A stretch of 64,000 nt of DNA from Flagellimonas allohymeniacidonis (GTDB lineage: Bacteria; Bacteroidota; Bacteroidia; Flavobacteriales; Flavobacteriaceae): contig NZ_SGIU01000001.1 in NCBI RefSeq assembly GCF_004296335.1, forward strand, positions 1,217,290 to 1,281,289, read 5' to 3'. The notes under the pieces are model-generated. The model was given only the letters and a program-made list of their open reading frames with translations, had not been told where the DNA came from and did no database searches. How positions within the stretch are numbered: the first letter of the stretch is position 1; every line of letters starts with the position of its first letter. A program made the translations under genes and the position numbers. This document shows positions 15,997 to 24,200 of the stretch, piece by piece.

Positions 15997-16272
15997 TTAT
16001 TCCAAAGCTTCTGCCACTAAAGTGGCATGCGCTTCAATTGCCTCTGCCTCTTTCTGAATATCCGTGGCTACATTGTTTGTCGTCTCTAACTCCCAAATAC
16101 TGTTTGTATTCTTCTTTATCTGAGTCACTATTTCCAAAGCAACCCCAGCCAGCCTGAGAATCCGTTTAGCGGCCAACCAAACCAAGATCAATAGCACTGC
16201 GGCAATGACAATAATTACCGAGACCAAGGCTAGTCCAATCAACCATTCGTTAAAGAGTGCTTCGTTTTCCAT
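15997..16272 (-). CDS. Small one-helix membrane protein 1 of the hydrogenase operon
   Basis: 91 residues: a transmembrane helix (about 9-34, LIGLALVSVIIVIAAVLLIL followed by VWLAAKR), then QIKKNTNSIWELETTNNVAT and an acidic helix ending VAEALE. The NTNSIW/NNVA wording is echoed in protein 2 (TAADIW/NNTI), supporting common descent. First of the five small genes, eight bases after the small-subunit gene. Confidence 0.75.
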   Translation of the reverse strand: MENEALFNEWLIGLALVSVIIVIAAVLLILVWLAAKRILRLAGVALEIVTQIKKNTNSIWELETTNNVATDIQKEAEAIEAHATLVAEALE

Positions 16273-16280
16273 TTCTATTC

Positions 16281-17435
16281 TTATTTTTTGGAACCAGGTT
16301 TAGGACTATCACTAAACTGCATTTTCTCATAGGTATAGTGCATCACTTTTTTGACCAAATTGGGCTCTTTGACATGCCCCCAGCCAGACGGCACCTTACC
16401 CTCTTTATTCCACTTTGGGGTCCGGTTTTGAAACGCCATGGTCATTTCACGTAAATTACGGATGACTGTACCGGTGACACGTGAAATATTGGAAGAAACC
16501 ATGGTCCCGGGAGCCGTTTTATAAAATGGCGCAAAACTATCCGGAAATCCGGGCATAGTACACCCTATACAAGGTGCACCTACGTTCATACACCCTCCTG
16601 CATGATTTAAGGCTCCTCTTTTGTTAATATTACATTGCACCACTGGACCCCAGCACCCTATTTCTACCAGACATTCTTTATCCCCGTGTTCTTCTGCAAA
16701 GGTGCCTTCCTCATAAAATCCTGCTCGGGTGCAACCCCTATGGACCGTTTCATCAAATAACCATGACGGTCTCCCCAGCTCATCGAATTCCGGTAAAGGG
16801 GCCAGTCCATTAAGAAATAGCAACACAGCTGCAATGGTCTCAGTTATATTATCTCCTTGCGGAGCGCATCCAGGAATATTGACCACGGGGAGTCCAAGAG
16901 CACTTCGATAATCTTCTCCCAATAAATCCATGACACTTGCAGAATTCGTTGGATTATTTGCAGCGGCTGGAATTCCTCCCCATGTTGCACATGTCCCTAC
17001 CGCGATGACTGCGGCAGCATGTTCTGACATTCTGGTCACCCAACTTGAAGAAGGTATGGGTTGCGGGTCTCCGTTCTCATCCTCATCAGCCCCTAGTCCA
17101 GACCAATAGCCTCCTGTTTCGGCTGCCATGCCCTCGTCCATTATTGAACCTTCACATAGCACCACGAACGGAGCGCCAAGTTCTCCCTTGGCTGCCAAAC
17201 GAAAAGGTTTTATGAATTCCTCTCCAGCATTCACTGCTAACACGGGATGATGTAAAATAACTTTTGCCGCTCCGGGTATTGTTCCGTTTAGAAGATTTTC
17301 AACCGAAGGATTTGTTGCACCCACAGTAGCAATAGAGCAACCATCACAACTACCCCCTGCAATCCAAAAGGCATGAACCACGTCAAAGACATTCGAGATG
17401 GGACCTTGAAAATGTTTGGCTAGATTTTGTGTCAT
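16281..17435 (-). CDS. [NiFe]-hydrogenase small (Fe-S) subunit, no Tat signal
   Basis: 384 residues carrying the electron-transfer clusters. Proximal-cluster motif: GGSCDGCSIA (Cys30, Cys33), then GTCATWGG and IPGCAPQG. Further clusters: HRGCTRAG, CLVEIGCWGP, then VQCNINKRG and GGCMNVGAPCIGCTMPG. There is no twin-arginine signal and no C-terminal transmembrane anchor, so the enzyme should stay on the cytoplasmic side, as in group 1h-type enzymes. Asp31 in CDGC could matter because an Asp ligand to the proximal cluster is known in an oxygen-insensitive actinobacterial-type hydrogenase. First gene of the minus-strand operon. Confidence 0.95.
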   Translation of the reverse strand: MTQNLAKHFQGPISNVFDVVHAFWIAGGSCDGCSIATVGATNPSVENLLNGTIPGAAKVILHHPVLAVNAGEEFIKPFRLAAKGELGAPFVVLCEGSIMDEGMAAETGGYWSGLGADEDENGDPQPIPSSSWVTRMSEHAAAVIAVGTCATWGGIPAAANNPTNSASVMDLLGEDYRSALGLPVVNIPGCAPQGDNITETIAAVLLFLNGLAPLPEFDELGRPSWLFDETVHRGCTRAGFYEEGTFAEEHGDKECLVEIGCWGPVVQCNINKRGALNHAGGCMNVGAPCIGCTMPGFPDSFAPFYKTAPGTMVSSNISRVTGTVIRNLREMTMAFQNRTPKWNKEGKVPSGWGHVKEPNLVKKVMHYTYEKMQFSDSPKPGSKK

Positions 17436-17493
17436 ATCTACATAAAATTAGAGCAAACGTTTTTAAATTCTTAATAGAATCACATATTTATTA

Positions 17494-17509
17494 TAGAAAA
17501 TATTTTCTA
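17494..17509. promoter_or_regulatory. 16-bp perfect palindrome upstream of the hydrogenase operon
   Basis: TAGAAAATATTTTCTA is a perfect inverted repeat 58 bases upstream of the small-subunit start, in the 189-bp divergent region shared with the outer-membrane protein gene. A dimeric regulator site is likely; the TetR protein at 7531-8196 and the winged-helix protein at 11949-12347 are local candidates. AT-rich palindromes also arise by chance, so binding is unproven. Confidence 0.4.
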
Positions 17510-17624
17510 ATCGTATCTCATTGAATTCAAATTTGGAGATTATACATGCTGTTTTGCTACCAACCTGAAAATCAATCTAAAGGCATTTTATTTCGAAAAA
17601 AAGAATACCTTAATAAGCGTATAT

Positions 17625-18296
17625 ATGAAAAAAGCAAAATACACCTTATTGCCAAGGTTCATCTCATTGATCCTATTGCTTGTGATATGTTATCAGGATA
17701 TAAGCGCGCAAGGGTCACAATCCCGTACCCTTGCAGAAACTTTTTTTGGTCATGAGGCTCTCTTTTTTCAATTGGTGGTTAAGAAAGCATTTAGCCCAAC
17801 GGGTAAATTGAATTTTTTTACGGTTGCCACCTATACCGCAGATTACGAAAATGACGTAAGTAAAAACAACATTGTAATCCCTGTGCAACTAAGTTATGAT
17901 CTGGGAAAGGGATTTGGAATCATGGGGGGGACTGATATAGGCAGCATTTCGGGGTTTTCTGCAATTGTTGGCCCTCAATTCAACTATTCCTCAAAAAAGT
18001 TTTTGGCAATAACAGTCGCCTCCTTTTTTTTGAACTCTGACAACGATTTCAAACTTTTCGGTTTATACGAGTATAAACCTACTTTTAATGAAAATTGGGG
18101 TTTGTATACCCGTATCCAATTCGTTCTCAATCAAAGCTGGAGATTGGGAATAAACAATCAACAATACTTATATCTTAGATTAGGCTTAAAGAATAATCAG
18201 TTTGTCTACGGCCTTGCAACCAATTTGGAACGGTCAGGCCCGCTTAAAGAAAGGAATGAAAATTATGGCTTGTTTGTTAGATGGGAATTTGATTGA
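17625..18296 (+). CDS. Outer-membrane beta-barrel protein of unknown function
   Basis: 223 residues with a signal peptide (MKKAKYTLLP then a hydrophobic stretch, cleaved near ISAQG), followed by amphipathic strands and a C-terminal strand ending RWEFD. Regularly spaced aromatic residues and short turns suggest an 8- to 10-strand barrel. It is transcribed divergently from the hydrogenase operon, within the island. I do not recognise the family; a direct link to hydrogen metabolism is not evident. Confidence 0.7.
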   Translation: MKKAKYTLLPRFISLILLLVICYQDISAQGSQSRTLAETFFGHEALFFQLVVKKAFSPTGKLNFFTVATYTADYENDVSKNNIVIPVQLSYDLGKGFGIMGGTDIGSISGFSAIVGPQFNYSSKKFLAITVASFFLNSDNDFKLFGLYEYKPTFNENWGLYTRIQFVLNQSWRLGINNQQYLYLRLGLKNNQFVYGLATNLERSGPLKERNENYGLFVRWEFD

Positions 18297-18530
18297 GACT
18301 TAAAGGTTGGTGTTCTTTAATCTGGTTAAGCCGTAATTGCATTTAGTCTATTTTTTAGAAAGCAATAGAACAATAAACACGACACATCCTAGAATGCTAT
18401 TCAGTGGGGGTTATAACCAAATATTAAACTGAAGAAAAAAGCAAGCGAAACTGAGTTTCGCGCTGCAAGCCCCAAATCCTTACCAGTTCTTTTTCCTATC
18501 TTTTTGCGAGGCAAGAACATCCCATAAATA
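18297..18530. other. Non-coding interval between outer-membrane protein and mobilization genes
   Basis: The 234 bases hold only short frames. I see no RNA gene or strong terminator; a GC-richer patch (about 18470-18510) carries AAGAACTGGTAAGGAT-like sequence without clear structure. Confidence 0.4.
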
Positions 18531-19064
18531 TTAACGCAAGCTTTTGAGGTTTTCCAATTCAAGTTCACTGATTTGGATTTTATAATACGGCTTTCCAAAC
18601 TTTGGATTTACTTTTTCAAAGTTGTCCACTATTCGTTTAAGCTTTTTAATACTCGATTGATACTCCTGATCTAGATTAGAATAGTCAATTTTTGGTACAA
18701 CTTGCTCCCGTTTCATCCATTCCTTTCTTGTGAGCTTTCTATCTTTCCAAGCAACCTTTACTGGTTTTTCCTCTTCTTTATACACTTCTCCAAATAATGA
18801 AAGCAACATTGCTGTGGTGGGTTTCGTTTGTCTCTTTTCAATATCCCTGATAATAGCGATAAGAGCGTTTATCCGTTTACGGGTCTTGTCTCCATCTTCA
18901 TTGATTTGTTTTGGAAACCTACTTGAAGGGGATATTCCATGCCATTCAAAAAAATCCATAATGGTTTCCATGGTATCGGAATAGGATTTGGTAATTTTCT
19001 TGGAAAATTTCCTGAATCTTTTTACTGTTCTTCTATGCAGGCGTATCGTCGCAAATCCGTCCAT
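18531..19064 (-). CDS. BfmA/BtgA-like mobilization protein
   Basis: 177 residues, basic, starting MDGFATIRLHRRTVKRFRKF, then ITKSYSDTMETIMDFFEWHG, a wording I associate with the BfmA/BtgA family of Bacteroides mobilizable elements. The N-terminal part looks like a ribbon-helix-helix DNA-binding unit; the rest is helical and charged. Such proteins assist relaxase-driven DNA transfer. No relaxase gene is in the window, so transfer would need help from elsewhere. Lying next to the integrase it supports the mobile nature of the island. Confidence 0.7.
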   Translation of the reverse strand: MDGFATIRLHRRTVKRFRKFSKKITKSYSDTMETIMDFFEWHGISPSSRFPKQINEDGDKTRKRINALIAIIRDIEKRQTKPTTAMLLSLFGEVYKEEEKPVKVAWKDRKLTRKEWMKREQVVPKIDYSNLDQEYQSSIKKLKRIVDNFEKVNPKFGKPYYKIQISELELENLKSLR

Positions 19065-19214
19065 TTTTGGATTTTTTTAAAGGAATTGTCACAATTTTTA
19101 TCCCTATTCATAGGGCTTACAAGGTCAATTGTCACAATTCAGACAATTTTTAATATTTTTAGATTTTATTTTAAATAATTGATAATCAATTATTTAAAAT
19201 ATTAATTTTGATTC

Positions 19215-19237
19215 GTAGCGTCGCTTTAGCGCGCTAC
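19215..19237. other. GC-rich hairpin between mobilization and integrase genes
   Basis: GTAGCG (19215-19220) pairs with CGCTAC (19232-19237), and inside it CGC pairs with GCG around a TTTA loop, with one bulged T. It stands out in very AT-rich surroundings 78 bases past the integrase stop. It could be a terminator for the minus-strand integrase gene or part of a transfer origin. Confidence 0.35.
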
Positions 19238-19298
19238 CCTCTTGCTTTTCCGAATTTGACCGCTTCGCCATCAAATCCAGAAAACATGAAATCCCTTT

Positions 19299-20558
19299 TC
19301 AACTTTCCATATATCGTATTTCTCTAGTACCGCTTTTGGTTTCCATTTTTGTGATAAGTCGCTGCATGTCCTCCCCTACTTTTCTTTCCAAAACCCTTGC
19401 ATAAATCTGGGTAGTGGTCAGTTTGGTATGCCCCAACATCTTGGAAACAGTTTCGATAGGCACTCCATTCGACAAGGTTATTGTAGTAGCAAACGTGTGC
19501 CTTGCCGTATGGAAAGTTATATGCTTATGAATACCACAGGCTTTGGTTATTACCTTTAAATATGAATTGGTCTTTTGATTACTATAAACAGGAAGAAGTT
19601 TTCCCAAAACATCAGGTCTTGCATCTTTTCCGTACTTCTCAATAATCTCTTTCGCCTTGGGCAATAATGGAATCTTTACTGTTTCATTGGTCTTTTCCCT
19701 TTTGGTATGTATCCAGAGGTTTCCATCGATTCCTAAAACTAACTGTTGGGATTTCAGTTCCTTGACATCTATATAGGAAAGCCCTGTATAGCAGGAGAAC
19801 AGAAAAACATCCTTTACCTTTTCGTAACCGACTCCCTTAAAAGTTGTTTGCTCAATGAGGCGAAGTTCTCTTTCAGTCAGATAACTTCGTTCCGTCTTGT
19901 GAAAATTGAGCTTGTAATTTCGAAAAGGGTCTTTTTCCAACCATTCCAATCTTACCGCAAGATTTATCATTTTCATCAACCGTTCCATGTGTTTCATGGC
20001 CCCGTTATTGGAACAGGTCTTTCTTGCTTTTCTCGGTTGGTAGGTTCTTAGATATTGTTCAAAATCAGTTATGAACCTGTAGTTCAATTGCTTCAGGAAA
20101 ATGTCGGGGAGTTTCAATTTCTCGTCCAAGAACTTATGTAGGTATCTTTCAGTAGAATAATAGTTCTTCATTGTACCAGGTCGGAGAACAAGAATTTGAG
20201 TGGTGTTATGGTATTCAATGAGTTCTTTGAGGGTCTTGTTTTGGTCGTCCTGCCCTAGGAAACGGGCCTTAATCGCTTGGGCCGTTATTACTTTTCCCTC
20301 GCCCATCAGCCTTTTGTGGGCATCCATGATCTGGATATAGACCTCATCAAGATAACTGTTCAAGGTTCTTGCCTTTTGGGAAAACCCGATGACCCTGCCC
20401 CTGATCTCGTCCCATTCATTCACCGAGGTCCGGCGTTTCAAACTGATTTCTGCCCTCTTCCCGTCCACGGTTATCCGGGCGTAAATTGTAAGTTTTTCTG
20501 GATTGTGTGTGTGGTCCCTTGTAAAGATGAGCACCTTCAATGTACTGTTGTTCCGCAT
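19299..20558 (-). CDS. Tyrosine recombinase (Bacteroidota integrase)
   Basis: 419 residues: an arm-binding-like N-terminal domain (about 1-100), a SAM-like core-binding domain (about 105-215) and a catalytic domain. Catalytic motifs visible are HTARHTFAT (His-x-x-Arg box), LGHTKLTTTQIYARV with the nucleophile Tyr, and the preceding His in LGH. The usual first arginine position reads YTGLSYIDVKEL, i.e. Ser instead of Arg, as is known for the Bacteroides integrase IntDOT. It starts about 220 bases from the tRNA-Pro 3' end and points away from it, the classic layout for tRNA-targeting islands. It appears intact. Confidence 0.92.
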   Translation of the reverse strand: MRNNSTLKVLIFTRDHTHNPEKLTIYARITVDGKRAEISLKRRTSVNEWDEIRGRVIGFSQKARTLNSYLDEVYIQIMDAHKRLMGEGKVITAQAIKARFLGQDDQNKTLKELIEYHNTTQILVLRPGTMKNYYSTERYLHKFLDEKLKLPDIFLKQLNYRFITDFEQYLRTYQPRKARKTCSNNGAMKHMERLMKMINLAVRLEWLEKDPFRNYKLNFHKTERSYLTERELRLIEQTTFKGVGYEKVKDVFLFSCYTGLSYIDVKELKSQQLVLGIDGNLWIHTKREKTNETVKIPLLPKAKEIIEKYGKDARPDVLGKLLPVYSNQKTNSYLKVITKACGIHKHITFHTARHTFATTITLSNGVPIETVSKMLGHTKLTTTQIYARVLERKVGEDMQRLITKMETKSGTREIRYMES

Positions 20559-20658
20559 GATACAGGTCTTTAAAATGAAACATTGGTTGTTTGCAAAGAC
20601 GACCCTAAATAGCCTTATATGCTATCAAAATTATGCACAAGGAACGTACCAATCCATT

Positions 20659-20674
20659 CACCGAACTCTACACC
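20659..20674 (+). repeat. Subterminal direct repeat, right copy (possible integrase arm site)
   Basis: CACCGAACTCTACACC matches 769-784 with one mismatch, in the same orientation. It lies between the integrase gene start and the tRNA, about 100 bases inside the right attachment site. Role as a recombinase arm site is inferred from position. Confidence 0.4.
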
Positions 20675-20710
20675 TTTTATATGGTTTTAGATGATATCAG
20701 ATGAATACAA

Positions 20711-20750
20711 TAAAAATGAAAAGCACTGTCAATCAGTCAGTTGACAGTGC
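20711..20750 (-). terminator. Rho-independent terminator of tRNA-Pro
   Basis: GCACTGTCAA (20723-20732) and TTGACAGTGC (20741-20750) form a perfect 10-bp stem with an 8-base loop. Read on the minus strand it is followed by a T-rich tail (TTTTCATTTTTA). It lies 26 bases past the tRNA 3' end and inside the putative island. Confidence 0.75.
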
Positions 20751-20775
20751 CTTGATACCCACTGAAAAGTGGTTC

Positions 20776-20793
20776 GTCGGGATGACTGGATTC
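20776..20793. other. Putative right attachment site inside the tRNA-Pro 3' end
   Basis: GTCGGGATGACTGGATTC covers one flanking base, the acceptor 3' strand and part of the T-arm of tRNA-Pro and is repeated exactly at 693-710. The tRNA stays complete here, as expected when an island restores the gene it enters. Confidence 0.6.
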
Positions 20794-20850
20794 GAACCAG
20801 CGACCACACGCACCCCATGCGTGTACGCTACCAGACTGCGCCACATCCCG
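20777..20850 (-). tRNA. tRNA-Pro (anticodon GGG)
   Basis: A full 74-base cloverleaf on the minus strand. The acceptor stem CGGGATG pairs with CATCCCG and is followed by discriminator A, without an encoded CCA. The anticodon stem CACGC/GCGTG encloses loop ATGGGGT, giving anticodon GGG. The T-arm has CTGG-TTCGAAT-CCAG. It reads CCC and CCU codons, and its 3' end is the likely integration target of the neighbouring recombinase. Confidence 0.95.
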
Positions 20851-20928
20851 ATGAGGGATGCAAAAATATAAATTTTGAAGAATTCTGGATGAGAATCAGA
20901 GGTGAAATACCTAAATTTTAATTTCTCT

Positions 20929-21213
20929 TTATTGGTTTGTCAAAAACTCCCTGATTTCCAAGCAAAAAGCCTCACGGGCTTCCACAGAATCATGCAAGGG
21001 ATTCAAAAGAAAATAACTTATCGTCTGTTCTTGGCAGAACTCATCCAAATCTTTCCCCTTCCAAAAATGATAGCTCATTAACAATACCTGATAATCAATC
21101 GTGTAGGGCTTGCACCCATTAAGAAAAAGATTCAACTTAAAAATGGAGTATTCCAGGTCAGCAGGTTCATTCGTTAAAAACGAAGGGATTTGGGCACTCA
21201 GTTTTTTGTTCAT
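20929..21213 (-). CDS. Hypothetical 94-residue protein
   Basis: A small, probably soluble and mostly helical protein (FLTNEPADLEYSIFKLNLFL, then YQVLLMSYHFWKGKDLDEFC). No family is recognised. It follows the giant adhesin gene on the same strand after a 72-base gap. It could be an independent Flavobacteriaceae-specific gene; coding nature is supported only by length and composition. Confidence 0.5.
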   Translation of the reverse strand: MNKKLSAQIPSFLTNEPADLEYSIFKLNLFLNGCKPYTIDYQVLLMSYHFWKGKDLDEFCQEQTISYFLLNPLHDSVEAREAFCLEIREFLTNQ

Positions 21214-21285
21214 TAGGTTGGTTTACCGGTTTTTGGAGATTATCCAATTCATATTTGCCCTAAATATACTAAAACTACTTTTTAC

Positions 21286-24200
21286 CTACCTGTATAAGGT
21301 GAAATGACCTACATATTGTTGCTCCTCGTTGTCATTCGCATTTACAACATACCAGTAGTCACCTGTTGGTAACGGGTTGCCTTCGTAGGTGCCATCCCAT
21401 TTTCTCACTTGATCTAAGCGGGCCACTACCCTACCGTATCGATCATAGATAATTACATCAATATTTGGGAAGAACTCGCGATTTTCAGGATACCAGAAAT
21501 CATTCAGGTTATCCCCATCAGGTGTAAAGAACGGCGGAAACTCGGGCATACCCTCAAAATCGAAGGGCATAACCAAATTGGCCACACAACCAAGACTGTC
21601 CACAACCATAATATTGATATTCATGTCTTCGATGACATTGAAGGTATTGACTTCCCCAAAAGATTCCCCTTGGAAAAAGTACTCATATCCTCCAAAACCT
21701 CCTGAAGCCACGGCCGTAATCTCATTTGGACCTGTTTTCATTGCTTCCAGGACAAGCGGCTCGTAGGCATCAATTTCAAATTCCACGAAAGTGACACATC
21801 CATTTTGGTGATAGATATAAACCGTATGTTCACCCGCTGTCAAATCGGCAAATATTCTTTGGTCTGTGGCCAGATTGATATCATCCACATCCAACGAGAA
21901 CAGGAGATTTGGAATCAGCGATGAGTCCTGTATGGAAATGGTGGTCGTGCTATTTGGGAAAATACCCTCACAGCCATATTGTATGATAGGTTCGGCCATG
22001 ATTTCGATACCAATGCCAATATCGGCTACCACATTGGTTTGACATCCATTAGCATCCCTTACAAAAATTACATAGGTCTCACCACCTGAAAGATTATCGA
22101 AGAACAGGGAATCGTTTTGTACGAAATCAGCATCGTCAGCGGAGTTTACGCTTGTAAAATACGGAGCTGTTCCCCCAGTCACCTGTAAGGTCAGGGTGCC
22201 ATCCATATCGCCCAAACAAACTTCAGGAGTAGTCGCGGCAATACCGGCTACCAGTTCCATAGGTTGGGTGATTTCCACGGTTCGGGTTATGGTACAACCC
22301 AAATCATCTTGTATGATGATATCATATGTCCGTGGTGCTAAATCGTTAAAGGTTTTGCGGTTCGGGTTCAAAGGGTCATCCCCTTCAAAGAACTCACTTA
22401 AGGTGTCCGAAATGGAATAGCGAATAGCTCCTGTTCCACCACTAGCCTCAATAATGATCTGTCCATTTTCATCTCCAGCACATACCACAGGTACCGCTTC
22501 AAGATATTCCAATACCAAAGGTGGTTTCGGGTCAATCACGATTGGAGTCGAAATGGCCTCACAACCCCCACTTTGCGCATACACATAGTAGGTTCCAGGA
22601 GGTAAATCCCTAAATATTCCTGAGGCCTGAGCCGGTCTTACCGTGTTGGCAGGGGTTGGGTTTGGAGGCACATCCGAATTTAATAGGGTGTAGACATAGC
22701 TTCCAATTCCACCAAAGGCTTCCGAACGAATAATACCAGTTGCTTCTCCTGCACAATTTATTGTGGCATTGGTCAAATCCAAAGCAATGACCAAGGGAGC
22801 GGCAGGGTCCAAAGAAATTTGGTTTGAACGTTCAAACGGACATCCATTGGAATTCTGCACATCGTACTGGAAAGGTCCTGGGTCTATGGTAATATCTTCT
22901 GAAATTTCCACAGAGGTCGCCAAAGGATCTGTTGTACTAAACGGCTCAAAAGGGTCAGCGGATCCCGAACGTCTGAAGAAATAACTCACTCCAGGTTCTG
23001 GATTGGTCACAGTAAGTTCCATTCTACCGAGGTCACCACATCCTGGAGGTTGTAGCTCCACCAATTCGGCAAGTACAATCTCAGGATCTTGCACCGTAAT
23101 CGGAAGCGTGGTAAAACTACAGTTCCAACCATCGAAAATGGTTATCGTATAATCTCCCGCGGCCAAATTGGCAAAGGTCGGGGTCGTTTGCAAACCACTA
23201 TTGGTCCCATCGGTGATACGGTTTAATTGGTAGAGATAGTTTCCAGGGCCTTGTCCTCCAGCAACGTTAAAGGTTTCGATAATTCCATCATTGTCATTGT
23301 TACATCGTAGTGGTTGTACTATCTGGATATCTGCAGTAATGGGCGTTGGCAATGGTAAATTGATTGTTGTACTTTCTTCACATCCTAGTAAATCGCGAAT
23401 ATTTACGGTATAGGTTCCCGTGGATAAATTTTGGAATATCGGATTCGTATTTGGATAGTCCACTAAAACAGTTGTACCATCAGGGGCAATCAACTGATAT
23501 TCATAAGTTCCCCATCCTCCATCTCCAGTGGCTGTAATTTCACCCAAACCTGGCACATTACAAGTTACTTCTGAGGTCTGCAAAGCGGTGACCGACAACG
23601 CACGATCTGGGGAACGCACGGTAGCTACATTACTAGCAATATCACAGAAAGGGGAATCCAGAGCTTCTACATAAACAATCAGGTTGCCCGCGGGTAATCC
23701 AGTAATGATTTCAGGGGAGTTGATAGGTGCATTGGTATCGAAAGAACCGGTAACACCTGTAGTGGTTTCCACACCCAGGTTATCACGTGAGAAGACTTCG
23801 TAATTATATACACCGCTATAATTGTTTATCTGAAGGCTGATTTCACCATCATTTCCATTGAAACAAGTCACTGGAGCCACTTCGGCTATGATGGCTTCTA
23901 TAGTGTTGTACTCGGGCATATTGACTGTAGAAGTCAAATAGGTACACCCTCCACTGCCAATATCCGTTACGGCAAAAATGTAATCCCCCGGAGTTGAAAT
24001 ATCCCAGGTAACTCGGTCGGTACCACCGGAATTTCTCGCCGGTTCCGAACCTAAGGGTAAAATTTCCACCTCGTAGTTTCCAGGTCCTTCATTGACAATA
24101 ATATCTATTGACCCTGGGTTCACCCCTGTTCCTGAGGCATCACAAGTAATCTGATTTACACTAAAACTAAATGTGATATCTGTAGGGGTGTTGATTGTCA

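Larger units (their letters stand above)
694..20793. mobile_element. Putative tRNA-Pro-integrated island carrying a [NiFe]-hydrogenase locus
   Basis: Four independent signs support an integrated element. There is an 18-bp direct repeat of the tRNA-Pro 3' end at 693-710 and 20776-20793. A tyrosine recombinase gene lies next to the tRNA. A gene for a BfmA/BtgA-like mobilization protein sits beside it. A 12-bp repeat (CACCGAACTCTA) lies in the same orientation just inside both ends. No conjugation genes are present, so the element would be mobilizable rather than self-transmissible. The rest is hydrogenase structural and maturation genes plus one outer-membrane protein gene. The boundaries rest on one imperfect pair of sites, and excision is not shown. 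Confidence 0.6.

Noticed and set aside
19065..19298. Origin of transfer near the mobilization gene
   Set aside because: There is a GC-rich hairpin, but no relaxase gene or recognisable nic-type sequence supports calling an origin.
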